Notes under the pieces: model-generated
Seen by the model: only the letters and a program-made list of their open reading frames with translations
Database searches by the model: none
What the model was told of the DNA's origin: nothing
DNA from: Pseudaminobacter soli (ex Li et al. 2025)
Lineage (GTDB): Bacteria; Pseudomonadota; Alphaproteobacteria; Rhizobiales; Rhizobiaceae
Direction: 5' to 3'
NCBI RefSeq assembly: GCF_029892515.1
Contig: NZ_JARXVF010000002.1
Span: forward strand, 434,001 to 498,000
Length of the DNA stretch: 64,000 nt
Made by a program: the position numbers and the translations under genes
Shown here: positions 48,642 to 57,368 of the stretch, in pieces
How the letters are laid out: every line of letters begins with the position of its first letter
Numbering within the stretch: position 1 is the stretch's first letter

Positions 48642-49889
48642 ATGGACGTACGCGCCGATATGCTGAGGCGGATTAGAAGCCGCCGTGAGGGCTTCAGCCT
48701 CGAGCAACCTTTTTATATCGACTCCGACTATTACAAGCTCGACCTCGAGCTGATCTGGTATCGCGACTGGCTGTTCATCGGCCATGACTGCGAATTGCCC
48801 AAGACCGGCAGCTACATGACCGTTCAGGTCGGCGATTTCCCGGTGGTCATCGTGCGCGACCAGAAGGGCGATATCCGCGCCTTCCACAATGCCTGCCGCC
48901 ACCGCGGCAGCCGCGTCTGCACTGCTCACAAGGGCACCACCGCAAAGCTGGTCTGCCCCTATCACCAGTGGACCTATGAGCTTGACGGGCGCCTCCTGTT
49001 CGCGCGCCAAATGAGCGACGATTTCGATGCCAGCCAGTTCGGCCTCAAGCCCGTGGCTTGCGAGACCGCGGGCGGCTACATCTTCATCTGCCTGGCCGAC
49101 GAGCCGGCCGACTTCGCACCCTTCCGTGCGATGATGGAGCCCTATTTCCTGCCGCACCGGCTGACCGAGGCGAAGGTGGCCTTCGAAAGCACTATCGTCG
49201 AGAAGGGCAACTGGAAGCTGGTGTGGGAAAACAACCGCGAGTGCTATCACTGCGCCGGCAACCATCCCGAGCTGTGCAAGACCTTCCCCGAAGCGCCGAC
49301 CGTTACTGGCGTCAGCGGCGCCGAGAGCGATCCGGAAATGCTGGCGCATTGGGCAAAGTGCGAGACCGCCGGACTTCCGAGCCGGTTCCGTATCTCCGAT
49401 GACGGCCAGTATCGCGCCACGCGCGCACCGCTCCTCAGGGACGCCGTCAGCTACACCATGACCGGCAAGCAGGCGGTAAAGCGCAATCTGTCCGACAGCG
49501 TTTCGGCCGACCGCATCGGCTCGCTGCTGCTCTACCACTACCCGACGACGTGGAACCACGTTCTGGGCGACCATGCAGTCACCTTCCGCGTGCTGCCCAT
49601 CAGCGCCACCGAGACGGCCGTCACCACCAAGTGGCTGGTCCACAAGGATGCGGTCGAGGGCGTGGACTATGATCTCGCCGAGCTCACCCATGTCTGGACC
49701 GAAACCAATGACCAGGACCGCCGGATCGTCGAAGAGAACGCGTTCGGCATCAAGTCGCCGGCCTACGAGCCCGGGCCTTATTCCGAGGTCCATGAAGGCG
49801 GCGTGATCCAGTTCGTCGACTGGTATTGCGGCTTCATGGAGCCGCGCCTGGCAGACGGCGAGAAGCCCGCGCTGCGCAGCGTCGCCTGA
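48642..49889 (+). CDS. gbcA: Glycine betaine demethylase, Rieske oxygenase subunit (GbcA-like)
   Basis: 415 residues from ATG 48642 (GAGGACAGGAC directly upstream). The Rieske [2Fe-2S] ligands are Cys85, His87, Cys105 and His108 (ACRHRG...CPYHQW). The mononuclear iron site is in ENNRECYHCAGNHPEL, with bridging Glu200 and His203/His208. It matches GbcA/stachydrine-demethylase-type oxygenases, which turn glycine betaine into dimethylglycine and formaldehyde. It is followed by its reductase and preceded by a cobalamin riboswitch. A related quaternary amine such as stachydrine is the alternative substrate. Confidence 0.88.
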   Translation: MDVRADMLRRIRSRREGFSLEQPFYIDSDYYKLDLELIWYRDWLFIGHDCELPKTGSYMTVQVGDFPVVIVRDQKGDIRAFHNACRHRGSRVCTAHKGTTAKLVCPYHQWTYELDGRLLFARQMSDDFDASQFGLKPVACETAGGYIFICLADEPADFAPFRAMMEPYFLPHRLTEAKVAFESTIVEKGNWKLVWENNRECYHCAGNHPELCKTFPEAPTVTGVSGAESDPEMLAHWAKCETAGLPSRFRISDDGQYRATRAPLLRDAVSYTMTGKQAVKRNLSDSVSADRIGSLLLYHYPTTWNHVLGDHAVTFRVLPISATETAVTTKWLVHKDAVEGVDYDLAELTHVWTETNDQDRRIVEENAFGIKSPAYEPGPYSEVHEGGVIQFVDWYCGFMEPRLADGEKPALRSVA

Positions 49890-49903
49890 ACTGGAGAAAG
49901 GCG

Positions 49904-51007
49904 ATGAACGCCATGACCGCGATCGGCCTCTACCGGCATCTGGATCAGATGCTGCCGTGGAACGACAAGCTGCAGGTGCTGGAATGCATCGGCGTGACCG
50001 ACGAGGCGGCACAGGTGAAGACCTTCACCTTCCGCTCCGACAATCAGACCTGGTTCCGCTACCAGCCGGGCCAGTTCGTCACGCTGGAGATACCGGTTGG
50101 TGCGGAGCCCGTGCTGCGCACCTACACGCTCTCGTCCAGTCCCTCGCGGCCGTTCTCAATCGCGGTCACGGTCAAGGCGCAGCCTGACAGCATCGGCACT
50201 CGCTGGATGTTCGACAATCTGCGGCCGGGCATGCACATCAAGGCATATGGCCCGGCCGGAGATTTCTCGCTGCACAACCATCCGGCGGGGAAATATCTGT
50301 TCGTCTCAGCGGGCTCGGGCATCACGCCGATGATGTCGATGACCCGCTGGCTGAACGACTTCGCGCCGCAGACGGACGTTGCCTTCGTCAACTGCGCACG
50401 GCGGCCGGAAGAGATCATCTTCCGCAAGGAGCTCGAGCTGCTCGGCAACCAGATGCCGGGCCTCTCGCTCAGCTTCCTGGTCGAGGAGCGGTCGAGCCGC
50501 GAAAGCTGGTTCGGCCATATGGGCCGCATCGACGCGGTGCGCCTGCCGCTGCTCTCGCCCGATTTCCGTGAGCGCGAGATCTTCTGCTGCGGGCCTGATC
50601 CGTTCATGCGTGCGGTGCGCGGGATGCTGGAAGCTGCCGGCTTCGACATGGCGCACTACCATCAGGAAAGCTTTGGCGCGCCGCCGGTCGAGCCGGTGTC
50701 CTTCGCCGCTGACGCGGATGAGGCGGGGGTGGATGCACCCGTCGAGGCTACGCCGATCCGCTTCTCGCTCTCGGAAGTCGATGCCGAATGCGTCGCAGGC
50801 CAGACCGTGCTGCAGACAGCGCGTGCGGCAGGTGTGCGGATTCCGGCCGCTTGCGAGTTCGGCCTGTGCGGCACCTGTAAGGTCAAGAAGGTCTCCGGCG
50901 AGGTCGAGATGAGCCACAATGGCGGCATTCTCGATCACGAGATCGCCGACGGATTTGTCCTCGCCTGCTGCTCACGCCCGCTTTCGGCCCTCGAGATCGA
51001 GGCTTGA
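49904..51007 (+). CDS. gbcB: Glycine betaine demethylase, ferredoxin reductase subunit (GbcB-like)
   Basis: 367 residues from ATG 49904 (GGAG seven bases upstream). It has an FNR-type flavin domain (LRTYTLSSSPSRPFSIAV), an NAD domain (FVSAGSGITPMMSM, IFCCGPDPFMRAVRG) and a C-terminal plant-type [2Fe-2S] ferredoxin domain (AACEFGLCGTCKV, then LACC). It passes electrons from NADH to GbcA. It follows gbcA by 14 bp. Confidence 0.9.
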   Translation: MNAMTAIGLYRHLDQMLPWNDKLQVLECIGVTDEAAQVKTFTFRSDNQTWFRYQPGQFVTLEIPVGAEPVLRTYTLSSSPSRPFSIAVTVKAQPDSIGTRWMFDNLRPGMHIKAYGPAGDFSLHNHPAGKYLFVSAGSGITPMMSMTRWLNDFAPQTDVAFVNCARRPEEIIFRKELELLGNQMPGLSLSFLVEERSSRESWFGHMGRIDAVRLPLLSPDFREREIFCCGPDPFMRAVRGMLEAAGFDMAHYHQESFGAPPVEPVSFAADADEAGVDAPVEATPIRFSLSEVDAECVAGQTVLQTARAAGVRIPAACEFGLCGTCKVKKVSGEVEMSHNGGILDHEIADGFVLACCSRPLSALEIEA

Positions 51008-51010
51008 TAG

Positions 51011-51277
51011 ATGGGGTCGCAACGATTGCCCGGCGCGTCGCCGCGCTGGGATATGCTTTGGGGTCACGCCTCGCCGGAAGCGAAGCCGGAACCGGAAGAC
51101 GTCCTGATCGCCTGGCTGCTCTGGCTGCCGCGCGATGCGGATGTCGCGAAGGCAGCAGCGGATGAGGTGGCAAGGATGGACAAGCGACTATCGCTGTCCG
51201 GCGCCGCCGCTCGTCTCCGCGAACTACTGCTACAGCTGGTAGACGGCAGGCCGCTTACCCAATACGGCACGGCCTGA
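51011..51277 (+). CDS. Small protein of unknown function after gbcB
   Basis: 88 residues, starting 3 bp after the gbcB stop with no separate ribosome-binding site, so it would depend on coupling. Helical stretches PEDVLIAWLLWLPRDADVAK and AAARLRELLLQLVDGRPL give a normal amphipathic composition, unlike the shadow frames nearby. No family recognised. It may be a small partner of the demethylase or an unrelated co-transcribed gene. Confidence 0.55.
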   Translation: MGSQRLPGASPRWDMLWGHASPEAKPEPEDVLIAWLLWLPRDADVAKAAADEVARMDKRLSLSGAAARLRELLLQLVDGRPLTQYGTA

Positions 51278-51286
51278 AAGCGAGTG

Positions 51287-51307
51287 GCCGGCGCGATTGA
51301 CGCCGGC
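51287..51307. terminator. Stem-loop between gbc unit and fuconate dehydratase gene
   Basis: GCCGGCG / CGCCGGC with a 7-base loop is flanked by TGGCC / GGCCA, which can extend the helix. It lies between two converging transcripts. No T-run is visible. Confidence 0.5.
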
Positions 51308-51318
51308 GATGGCCATTA

Positions 51319-52596
51319 TCAGCCCTTGAACTCGTGCGCGGCGATTGAAGCCGGCTTCATCTCAATCGAGAAGCCCGGTGCCAGCGGCGGCATATAGGCC
51401 GCGTTGCGGATGTCGCAGGGCTCGACGAAATGCTCGTGCAGGTGGTCGACATATTCGATCACGCGGCCGTCCTTGGTGCCGGACACTGCAATGTAGTCGA
51501 TCATCGACAGATGCTGCACATATTCGCAAAGGCCGACGCCGCCGGCATGCGGCCATACGGGCAGATTGTACTTGGCAGCGATCAGCAGCACCGCCAGCAC
51601 TTCGTTCAGACCGCCCATGCGGCAGGAGTCGATCTGCACAACGTCGATGGCGCCTTCGGCGATAAGCTGCTTGAAGATGATGCGGTTCTGGCACATCTCG
51701 CCGGTCGCCACCTTCACCGGCGCAATCGCCTCGCGGATCTTGCGATGGCCCGCAATGTCGTCCGGGCTGGTCGGCTCCTCAATGAAGAAGGGTTTTGCGA
51801 AGGCAAGCTTGCCCATCCACTCGATCGCCTGGCCGACTTCCCAGACCTGGTTGGCGTCGACCATCAGGGTGCGATCCGGGCCAATCACTTCGCGCGCGAT
51901 GGTGAGGCGGCGAATGTCGTCCTCGAGGTCGCGACCGACCTTCATCTTGATGTGGTTGAAGCCGGCATCGATAGCCTCGCGGCAGAGGCGGCGAAGCTTC
52001 TCGTCGCCATAGCCGAGCCAGCCGGCCGAGGTGGTGTAGCAGGCATAACCCTCGCGCTCGAGTATGGCCATGCGTTCTGCCTTGCCGGCCTCCGCCTTCT
52101 TCAGGATCGCAAGCGCCTCGTCGGGCGTCAGCGCGTCGGTCAGGTAGCGGAAGTCGACGATCTTCAGAATCTCTTCAGCCGACATGTCTGCCACCAGCCG
52201 CCACACGGGCTTGCCTGCCTCCTTGGCCCAGAGGTCCCACACGGCATTCACCACCGCACCGACGGCCAGATGCATGGCGCCCTTGTCGGGGCCGATCCAG
52301 CGTAGCTGGCTGTCGCCGGTCACATGGTGCCAGAAGCGGGCCGGGTCTTCCTTCACCCAGTCGAGATCGAGGCCGACAACCAGGTGCCGCAGCGCCTTGA
52401 TGGCGAGGCAGACGACTTCGTTGCCGCGGCCGATGGTGAAGGTCAGACCATGACCCGCCAGACCATCTTTGTCCGTGTCGAGAACGACATAGGCGGCGGA
52501 ATAGTCCGGGTCTGGGTTCATCGCATCCGAGCCGTCGAGGCTCTGCGAGGTGGGAAAGCGCAAGTCGAATACGCGAAGATCGGTGATGCGGGTCAC
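51319..52596 (-). CDS. fucD: L-fuconate dehydratase (enolase superfamily)
   Basis: 425 residues. The N-terminus FPTSQSLDGSDAMNPDPDYSA is characteristic of L-fuconate dehydratase. The catalytic Lys pair is Lys217/Lys219 (HIKMKVG), the metal ligands are Asp247, Glu273 and Glu300, and the general base is His350 (WPHAGGVG). It dehydrates L-fuconate (also related acids) to 2-keto-3-deoxy-L-fuconate. It is the last gene of the minus-strand sugar operon, separated from the preceding FAH gene by a dispersed repeat. Confidence 0.92.
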   Translation of the reverse strand: MTRITDLRVFDLRFPTSQSLDGSDAMNPDPDYSAAYVVLDTDKDGLAGHGLTFTIGRGNEVVCLAIKALRHLVVGLDLDWVKEDPARFWHHVTGDSQLRWIGPDKGAMHLAVGAVVNAVWDLWAKEAGKPVWRLVADMSAEEILKIVDFRYLTDALTPDEALAILKKAEAGKAERMAILEREGYACYTTSAGWLGYGDEKLRRLCREAIDAGFNHIKMKVGRDLEDDIRRLTIAREVIGPDRTLMVDANQVWEVGQAIEWMGKLAFAKPFFIEEPTSPDDIAGHRKIREAIAPVKVATGEMCQNRIIFKQLIAEGAIDVVQIDSCRMGGLNEVLAVLLIAAKYNLPVWPHAGGVGLCEYVQHLSMIDYIAVSGTKDGRVIEYVDHLHEHFVEPCDIRNAAYMPPLAPGFSIEMKPASIAAHEFKG

Positions 52597-52630
52597 GGTC
52601 TGCTCACGAATGAGGGGGGAGGGTGGCCGA

Positions 52631-52751
52631 GCTTTAGAGCGAGATTACCTTTTCTGACAATGTCTCACTCTAAAGCTCTGTTTTTGAAGCCTTATCTTGT
52701 CCGAAAAGTCTGCAACCATTCGCTGCGCGGACCTTCGGTTCGGGATCATGC
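52631..52751. repeat. Composite dispersed repeat, copy 2 (inverted)
   Basis: Module B hairpin GCTTTAGAGCGAGA / TCTCACTCTAAAGC (52631-52676) and module A (52691-52751) are inverted relative to the copy at 40217. Module A differs at only a few of about 61 positions. It fills most of the gap between the FAH gene and fucD. The FAH stop lies at its right end as TAA-A-GCATGATC on the minus strand. Confidence 0.85.
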
Positions 52752-52752
52752 T

Positions 52753-53598
52753 TTACGCGTCGGCTTTGACGTTCTGGCGCTGCTGGCCGAGGCCTTCGAT
52801 GCCGAGTTCGACGATGTCCCCGGCCTTCAGGTAGCGCGGCGGCTTCATGCCCATGCCGACGCCCGGAGGCGTTCCGGTGGAGATGATGTCGCCCGGATGC
52901 AGGCTCATAAACTGGCTGAGATAGGACACCAGATATTTGACGCCGTAGACCATGGTCTGGGTCGAGCCATCCTGCACCTTCTGGCCGTTCACCGTCAGCC
53001 ACATGGAGAGGTTTTGCGGGTCGGCGACCTCGTCCTTGGTCACCAGCCAGGGGCCGATGGGGCCGAAGGTGTCGCAGCTTTTGCCCTTGGTCCATTGACC
53101 CGAGCGCTCGGTCTGGAAGGCGCGCTCTGAGACGTCGTTGATGGTGCAGTAGCCGGCGACATAATCCAGCGCCTCGTCTTCGGTGACGTACTTTGCCTGG
53201 CGGCCGATGACGACGCCGAGCTCGACCTCCCAGTCGGTCTTCTCAGAGCCGCGTGGGATGAGCAGGTCGTCATCCGGGCCGACGATGGCCGAGGTGGCCT
53301 TCATGAAGATGATTGGCTCCGGCGGCACGGTGGCGCCGGTCTCGGCTGCGTGGTCGGAATAGTTGAGGCCGATGCAGATGAACTTGCCGGTGCCGGCGAC
53401 GCAGGGGCCGAGGCGCGGATTTCCATGCACCAGCGGCAGCGTCGACGGATCGACATGCGACAGCCGCTCAAGTGCCGCCGGGTCCAGCGTTTCGTCCGAC
53501 AGGTCGGCGATGTTCTGCGACAGGTCGCGGATGTTGCCATCTGCGTCGATCAGGCCAGGCCGCTCGCGGCCGACCTCGCCATAGCGCAATAGCTTCAC
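52753..53598 (-). CDS. Fumarylacetoacetase-family hydrolase (2,4-diketo-3-deoxy-L-fuconate hydrolase-like)
   Basis: 281 residues with the FAH fold. The metal and catalytic region reads CIGLNYSDHAAETG, the conserved FMKATSAIVGPDDDL follows, and the Glu/Asp ligands lie in DWEVELGVVIGR. The end has ISTGTPPGVGMGMKPP and YLKAGDIVELGIEGLG. In non-phosphorylative L-fucose or L-rhamnose pathways such proteins split the 2,4-diketo acid into pyruvate and L-lactate. Its place between the SDR and fucD genes supports this. Confidence 0.85.
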   Translation of the reverse strand: MKLLRYGEVGRERPGLIDADGNIRDLSQNIADLSDETLDPAALERLSHVDPSTLPLVHGNPRLGPCVAGTGKFICIGLNYSDHAAETGATVPPEPIIFMKATSAIVGPDDDLLIPRGSEKTDWEVELGVVIGRQAKYVTEDEALDYVAGYCTINDVSERAFQTERSGQWTKGKSCDTFGPIGPWLVTKDEVADPQNLSMWLTVNGQKVQDGSTQTMVYGVKYLVSYLSQFMSLHPGDIISTGTPPGVGMGMKPPRYLKAGDIVELGIEGLGQQRQNVKADA

Positions 53599-53644
53599 GT
53601 CAAATCTCCTTCAAAAATGGACCGTGCTTTGCAGGGGTCCGTCA

Positions 53645-54376
53645 TCACATCGCCCAGCCGCCGTCAATCGCGTAGGCTTGGCCGGTCGTATAGGTGGCGC
53701 CGGCCAGATAGACCGCAAGATCGGCGATCTCTTCCGGCGTGCCAAGCCGGCCCATCGGCTGGCGGGCGATGAAAGCGGCGCGCGAGGCTTCATAGTCGCC
53801 GCCGGCGCGCATGCGATCTTCCAGCGACGGGCTCTCCACCGTGCCGGGGCAAATGGCGTTGCAGCGAATGCCCTTGCCGATGTAGTCGGCGGCGACCGCC
53901 TTGGTGAGGCCAACTACGGCGGCCTTGGTGGTGGTGTAGGCGAAGCGGTTCGGCACGCCCTTCACGCTGGAGGCGACCGAGGACATGTTGATGATCGCGC
54001 CGCCGCCGCGTGCGATCATTCCCGGCAGCACGGCGCGGATGGTGCGCACCATGGAGCGCACATTGAGGTCGAAGGCAAAGTCGAGTTCCTCGTCCTTCAT
54101 CTCCAGGATCGTGCCGGAGTGGACGAAGCCGGCGCAGTTGAACAGCACGTCGATCTTGTCGATCTCGGAGACAAGCTGCTCGACCTCAGTGGCGTTCAGC
54201 ACGTCAAGCTTGCGGGCGATAATGCCGGGCTCGCTGGTCAGCTGTTCGACCAGTTTTTCGTTGATGTCGGTGGCGACCACCTCGGCCCCGGCGCGCGCGA
54301 AGGCAAGGGCGGTGGCACGCCCGATCCCTTGCGCCGCGGCCGTCACCAGCACCGTCTTACCCTCAAGATGTGTCAT
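53645..54376 (-). CDS. SDR-family oxidoreductase (2-keto-3-deoxy-L-fuconate dehydrogenase-like)
   Basis: 243 residues from ATG 54376 (AGGGAA nine bases upstream). It has the nucleotide motif TAAAQGIGRA, NCAGFVHSGTI, catalytic Ser and YxxxK in NMSSVASSVKGVPNRFAYTTTKAAV, and a C-terminal TTGQAYAIDGGWAM. It fits the KDF dehydrogenase step preceding the FAH enzyme. It lies 46 bp upstream of the FAH gene. Confidence 0.87.
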   Translation of the reverse strand: MTHLEGKTVLVTAAAQGIGRATALAFARAGAEVVATDINEKLVEQLTSEPGIIARKLDVLNATEVEQLVSEIDKIDVLFNCAGFVHSGTILEMKDEELDFAFDLNVRSMVRTIRAVLPGMIARGGGAIINMSSVASSVKGVPNRFAYTTTKAAVVGLTKAVAADYIGKGIRCNAICPGTVESPSLEDRMRAGGDYEASRAAFIARQPMGRLGTPEEIADLAVYLAGATYTTGQAYAIDGGWAM

Positions 54377-54404
54377 TGCTTCGTTCCCTGATCCGGTTGT
54401 TCGC

Positions 54405-54854
54405 TCAAGCTGCCCTGCGACGCTCGACAATGTAAATGTGTTCGGCGGCCAGCACGACCTCTTCGCGTTGATTGATGACCTCGCAGCGCTCGAAGACGCG
54501 GCCGGCGTCAGTGCGTTTGGGGTCGTCCTCCTTCCGCACGATGGTGGTGCGCGTGCGGATCGTGTCGCCGATGAATACCGGCCGCACAAAGCGCAGCCTG
54601 TCATAGCCATAGGAGAAGGCAACGGGGTTGATGACAGTCGCCGTCAGCCCGATGCCGATGGAGAACACCAGTGTGCCATGGGCGATGCGCTGACCGAACG
54701 GTGTCGACTTCATGAACTCCGCATCCATGTGATGGGGAAAGAAGTCGCCCGTGTGCCCGGCATGGACGATGAAATCGGTCTCGGTGATCGTGCGGCCGAA
54801 GGTCAGTCGCGACTGGCCGATCTCATAGTCCTCAAAATAGGTGGTCTGCTCCAT
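54405..54854 (-). CDS. MaoC-family hotdog dehydratase
   Basis: 149 residues. It has a hotdog fold with the (R)-hydratase-like motif [17 protein letters not shown], where the Asp and His of the catalytic pair are kept but the usual Asn is Phe, then [17 protein letters not shown]. These enzymes normally hydrate enoyl-CoA thioesters, so its role in a free sugar-acid pathway is unclear. It sits between the Gfo/Idh/MocA gene (1-bp gap) and the SDR gene. Confidence 0.82.
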   Translation of the reverse strand: MEQTTYFEDYEIGQSRLTFGRTITETDFIVHAGHTGDFFPHHMDAEFMKSTPFGQRIAHGTLVFSIGIGLTATVINPVAFSYGYDRLRFVRPVFIGDTIRTRTTIVRKEDDPKRTDAGRVFERCEVINQREEVVLAAEHIYIVERRRAA

Positions 54855-54855
54855 G

Positions 54856-55929
54856 TCAGGCTCGCCTTTCGATCGGTGTCGCCGGGCTCGCGCTGGAGCG
54901 GTAGGCTGCTTCTACCAGGGCCATCGTGTTCCAGGCGTCCTCGACCGAGCCGACAAGCTCGGCATCTTCGCCGGATGCGAAGCGTTGCAGGTTGGCCATG
55001 CGGCCGACGAAGGCATCCGGGAACCAGGCGCCCTTCAACGGCACCGAAACCCAGCCATCGGCGCCCTTCGGATGGATCTCCAATATGTCCGGCTCGCCGC
55101 GCGGATAGTCGAGATTGACGCCGAGCTGCAGATAGGCCGCGCCCTCGGTGCCGCAGATGCGGAACTCGCAGGCCTGGTGCGGGCGGCCGAATTTGTGGTC
55201 ATGGTTGATCGACAGCGCGCAGCGCACCCGGTCGCCATAGTCGAGAATGGCGCTGGTGCGCGTCTGGGCAACATCATGCGACGGGTGGCCGAGCGTCTTG
55301 GCGTGAACAGCCTGCGGATCGCCCAGCAACTGGCGGATCAGGTCCAGATAGTGGATCGAGTGCATGGCGATCTCGATACGCGGCAGGCCCTTCAGGAAGG
55401 GCCATAGCTGCCACGGCGTGTCGAGCGCCAGCCAGGCGTCGAAATCGACCACCTCGCCGAGCCAGCCTTTTGCGATGGCATCCTTCAGCGCCAGCATCAT
55501 CGGTGCAAAGCGAAGCTGGAAGTTGACCGCCGCGGTGATCTTCTTTCGCCGGCAAATCTCAAGGATTCTTGTTGCCTGCGCGAGGTCTGCGCCCATCGGC
55601 TTCTGGATCAGCGCGACGGCGCCGTCCGGCAGCGCCTCAAGCACTTCGGCGTGGCGGCCGGGCGGCGTTGCAAGATCGAAGATGGCGTTCTCGACCGCCG
55701 CCGCCTCGCCAAGTGATCTATAGGCAGTGACGCCCCATGCGGAAGCCAGCTTCTCGGCCTTCTCTCTGTCGGGGTCGAACAGGCCGGCAATCGGGAAGCC
55801 GCCCTTGCGATAGGCTGGATAATGCGCGTCGCCGACGATGGAGCCGGCACCGAACGTCACGATCGGGCGCGGGCTTTCAGGCAACGGCCAGGACTGGGCG
55901 AGGGAGGCGGGATCGAACGGTTCACTCAT
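54856..55929 (-). CDS. Gfo/Idh/MocA-family oxidoreductase
   Basis: 357 residues from ATG 55929, overlapping the mutarotase stop by 8 bp. It has an N-terminal Rossmann fold ([20 protein letters not shown]), the EKP-like motif in [14 protein letters not shown] (Glu replaced by Gln), and a C-terminal substrate domain with [16 protein letters not shown]. The family oxidises or reduces sugars with NAD(P). In this operon it may serve as the L-fucose (6-deoxy sugar) dehydrogenase, which is otherwise missing (inference). Confidence 0.83.
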   Translation of the reverse strand: MSEPFDPASLAQSWPLPESPRPIVTFGAGSIVGDAHYPAYRKGGFPIAGLFDPDREKAEKLASAWGVTAYRSLGEAAAVENAIFDLATPPGRHAEVLEALPDGAVALIQKPMGADLAQATRILEICRRKKITAAVNFQLRFAPMMLALKDAIAKGWLGEVVDFDAWLALDTPWQLWPFLKGLPRIEIAMHSIHYLDLIRQLLGDPQAVHAKTLGHPSHDVAQTRTSAILDYGDRVRCALSINHDHKFGRPHQACEFRICGTEGAAYLQLGVNLDYPRGEPDILEIHPKGADGWVSVPLKGAWFPDAFVGRMANLQRFASGEDAELVGSVEDAWNTMALVEAAYRSSASPATPIERRA

Positions 55930-56251
55930 GATGAAACACCTCATCCATCATCGCCCACCATTCGCCGTCCTTGCGTGTTTCGAGCGGCGACTGGCAGGGC
56001 ATGCACACCGCCCACCATTCCTGAGTCGTGGGATCGGCGGCCATCTTCGCGGCATCGGCCGAAAAGTCGGCTCCGTGATATTCCCAATAGCCGAACAACA
56101 GGTTCTCTGGCTCCTTGAGAAAGATCGAGTAGTTGCGGATGTTGCAGGCCGAGATCATCGACAGCACCTCAGGCCAGACGGCGGCGTGCAGGCGCTTGTA
56201 CTCAGTGACCTTTTCGGGCTTCAGACCGATCATCATGCCCATTCGCTGCAT
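55922..56251 (-). CDS. L-rhamnose mutarotase-family protein
   Basis: 109 residues of the RhaM/YiiL family: GLKPEKVTEYKRLHAAVWPEV, NYSIFLKEPENLLFGYWEYHG, DPTTQEWWAVCMPCQ and the end [11 protein letters not shown]. It interconverts anomers of L-rhamnose, L-fucose or similar. Its start overlaps the stop of the upstream enolase-superfamily gene by one base. Confidence 0.88.
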   Translation of the reverse strand: MQRMGMMIGLKPEKVTEYKRLHAAVWPEVLSMISACNIRNYSIFLKEPENLLFGYWEYHGADFSADAAKMAADPTTQEWWAVCMPCQSPLETRKDGEWWAMMDEVFHHE

Positions 56252-57366
56252 CAGGCCCTCCCGATCTCGCGCGTGAATTCGGGAATGCTCAGGTCGCGTA
56301 CGGCGTCCCAGTCCCAGTCGATGCCGATGCCGGGTTCGCTTGGCGCATGGGCGTAACCGTTCTCAATGCGCATGCGGCCGGCTGTCAGTTCGTCAAGCTG
56401 GGGGATGTATTCGACATATTTGCCATTCGGCACCGCGCAGGCGAGGCTGACATGCAGCTCCATCAGGAAATGCGGGCAGACGGGGATGTCGAAGGCCTCG
56501 GCGGCGTGCGCTACCTTCAGCCAGGGTGTGATGCCGCCGATGCGGCCTACATCCACCTGCACGATGGAGCAGGCACCTTTCTGCATATATTCGCGGAAAT
56601 GCCGGATCGAATAGAGCGACTCGCCGACGGCAATCGGCGTCGAGGTCGATGCGTTGAGGCGCACATGACCGTCGATGTCGTCGGCGGGCAGAGGCTCCTC
56701 GATCCAGGCGAGATCGAGTTCGGCAAGACGCGCTGCGCGCCGGATCGCTTCGTCGATGACAAAACCCTGATTGGCGTCGGTCATGATCTCGTAGCCGTCG
56801 CCCACCGCCTTGCGCACCGCCGACAGCCGGGCCAGGTCTTCCGAGCCGTGCGGCCGGCCGATCTTGACCTTAGAGCCTCGAAAGCCCTTGGCCTTGGCGG
56901 CAAGCGCATCTTCCACCAGCGCCTCGGTCTCGATGTGTAGCCAGCCGCCTTCGGTGGTGTAGAGCGGGCAGCGATCCTTGGCGCCGCCCGCGAGTTTCCA
57001 AAGCGGCAGGCCCTGTTTCTTCGCGCGCAGATCCCACAGCGCGGTGTCGATCGCGGCCAGCGCGATCGAGGTGATGGCGCCGATGGTGGTGGCATGAGTG
57101 GCGAACTCCAGCTCGTGCCAGATCGCCTCAATGCAGTCGGCGTCGCGTCCAATGATGCGCGGCGCCAGATGATCGGCCAGAAGCCGCATGACCGAAGAGC
57201 CGCCGGTGCCGATCGTGTAGCTGTAGCCGGTGCCGACCGCACCATCGGCGTCTGTGATGGTGACGATGGGCGTCTCCTGGGAGACGAAACTCTGGATGGC
57301 GTCGGTGCGCTTGACCTTGGGCACCAGGTCGACCATCCGCAACTCGACCTTCTCGATCTTTGCCAT
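56251..57366 (-). CDS. Mandelate racemase/muconate lactonizing enzyme-family protein (second enolase-superfamily member)
   Basis: 371 residues from ATG 57366 (AGGAG upstream); 41 upstream codons are open but belong to the ATPase gene region. The catalytic Lys pair is Lys166/Lys168 (SKVKIG), the metal ligands are Asp197, Glu223 and Glu249, and a His-containing loop PHFLMELHV (His299) is present. It acts on a sugar acid or related carboxylate as dehydratase or epimerase. It is clearly different from the fuconate dehydratase at the other end of the operon, so the operon handles more than one acid or stereoisomer. Confidence 0.85.
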   Translation of the reverse strand: MAKIEKVELRMVDLVPKVKRTDAIQSFVSQETPIVTITDADGAVGTGYSYTIGTGGSSVMRLLADHLAPRIIGRDADCIEAIWHELEFATHATTIGAITSIALAAIDTALWDLRAKKQGLPLWKLAGGAKDRCPLYTTEGGWLHIETEALVEDALAAKAKGFRGSKVKIGRPHGSEDLARLSAVRKAVGDGYEIMTDANQGFVIDEAIRRAARLAELDLAWIEEPLPADDIDGHVRLNASTSTPIAVGESLYSIRHFREYMQKGACSIVQVDVGRIGGITPWLKVAHAAEAFDIPVCPHFLMELHVSLACAVPNGKYVEYIPQLDELTAGRMRIENGYAHAPSEPGIGIDWDWDAVRDLSIPEFTREIGRA

Positions 57367-57368
57367 GG

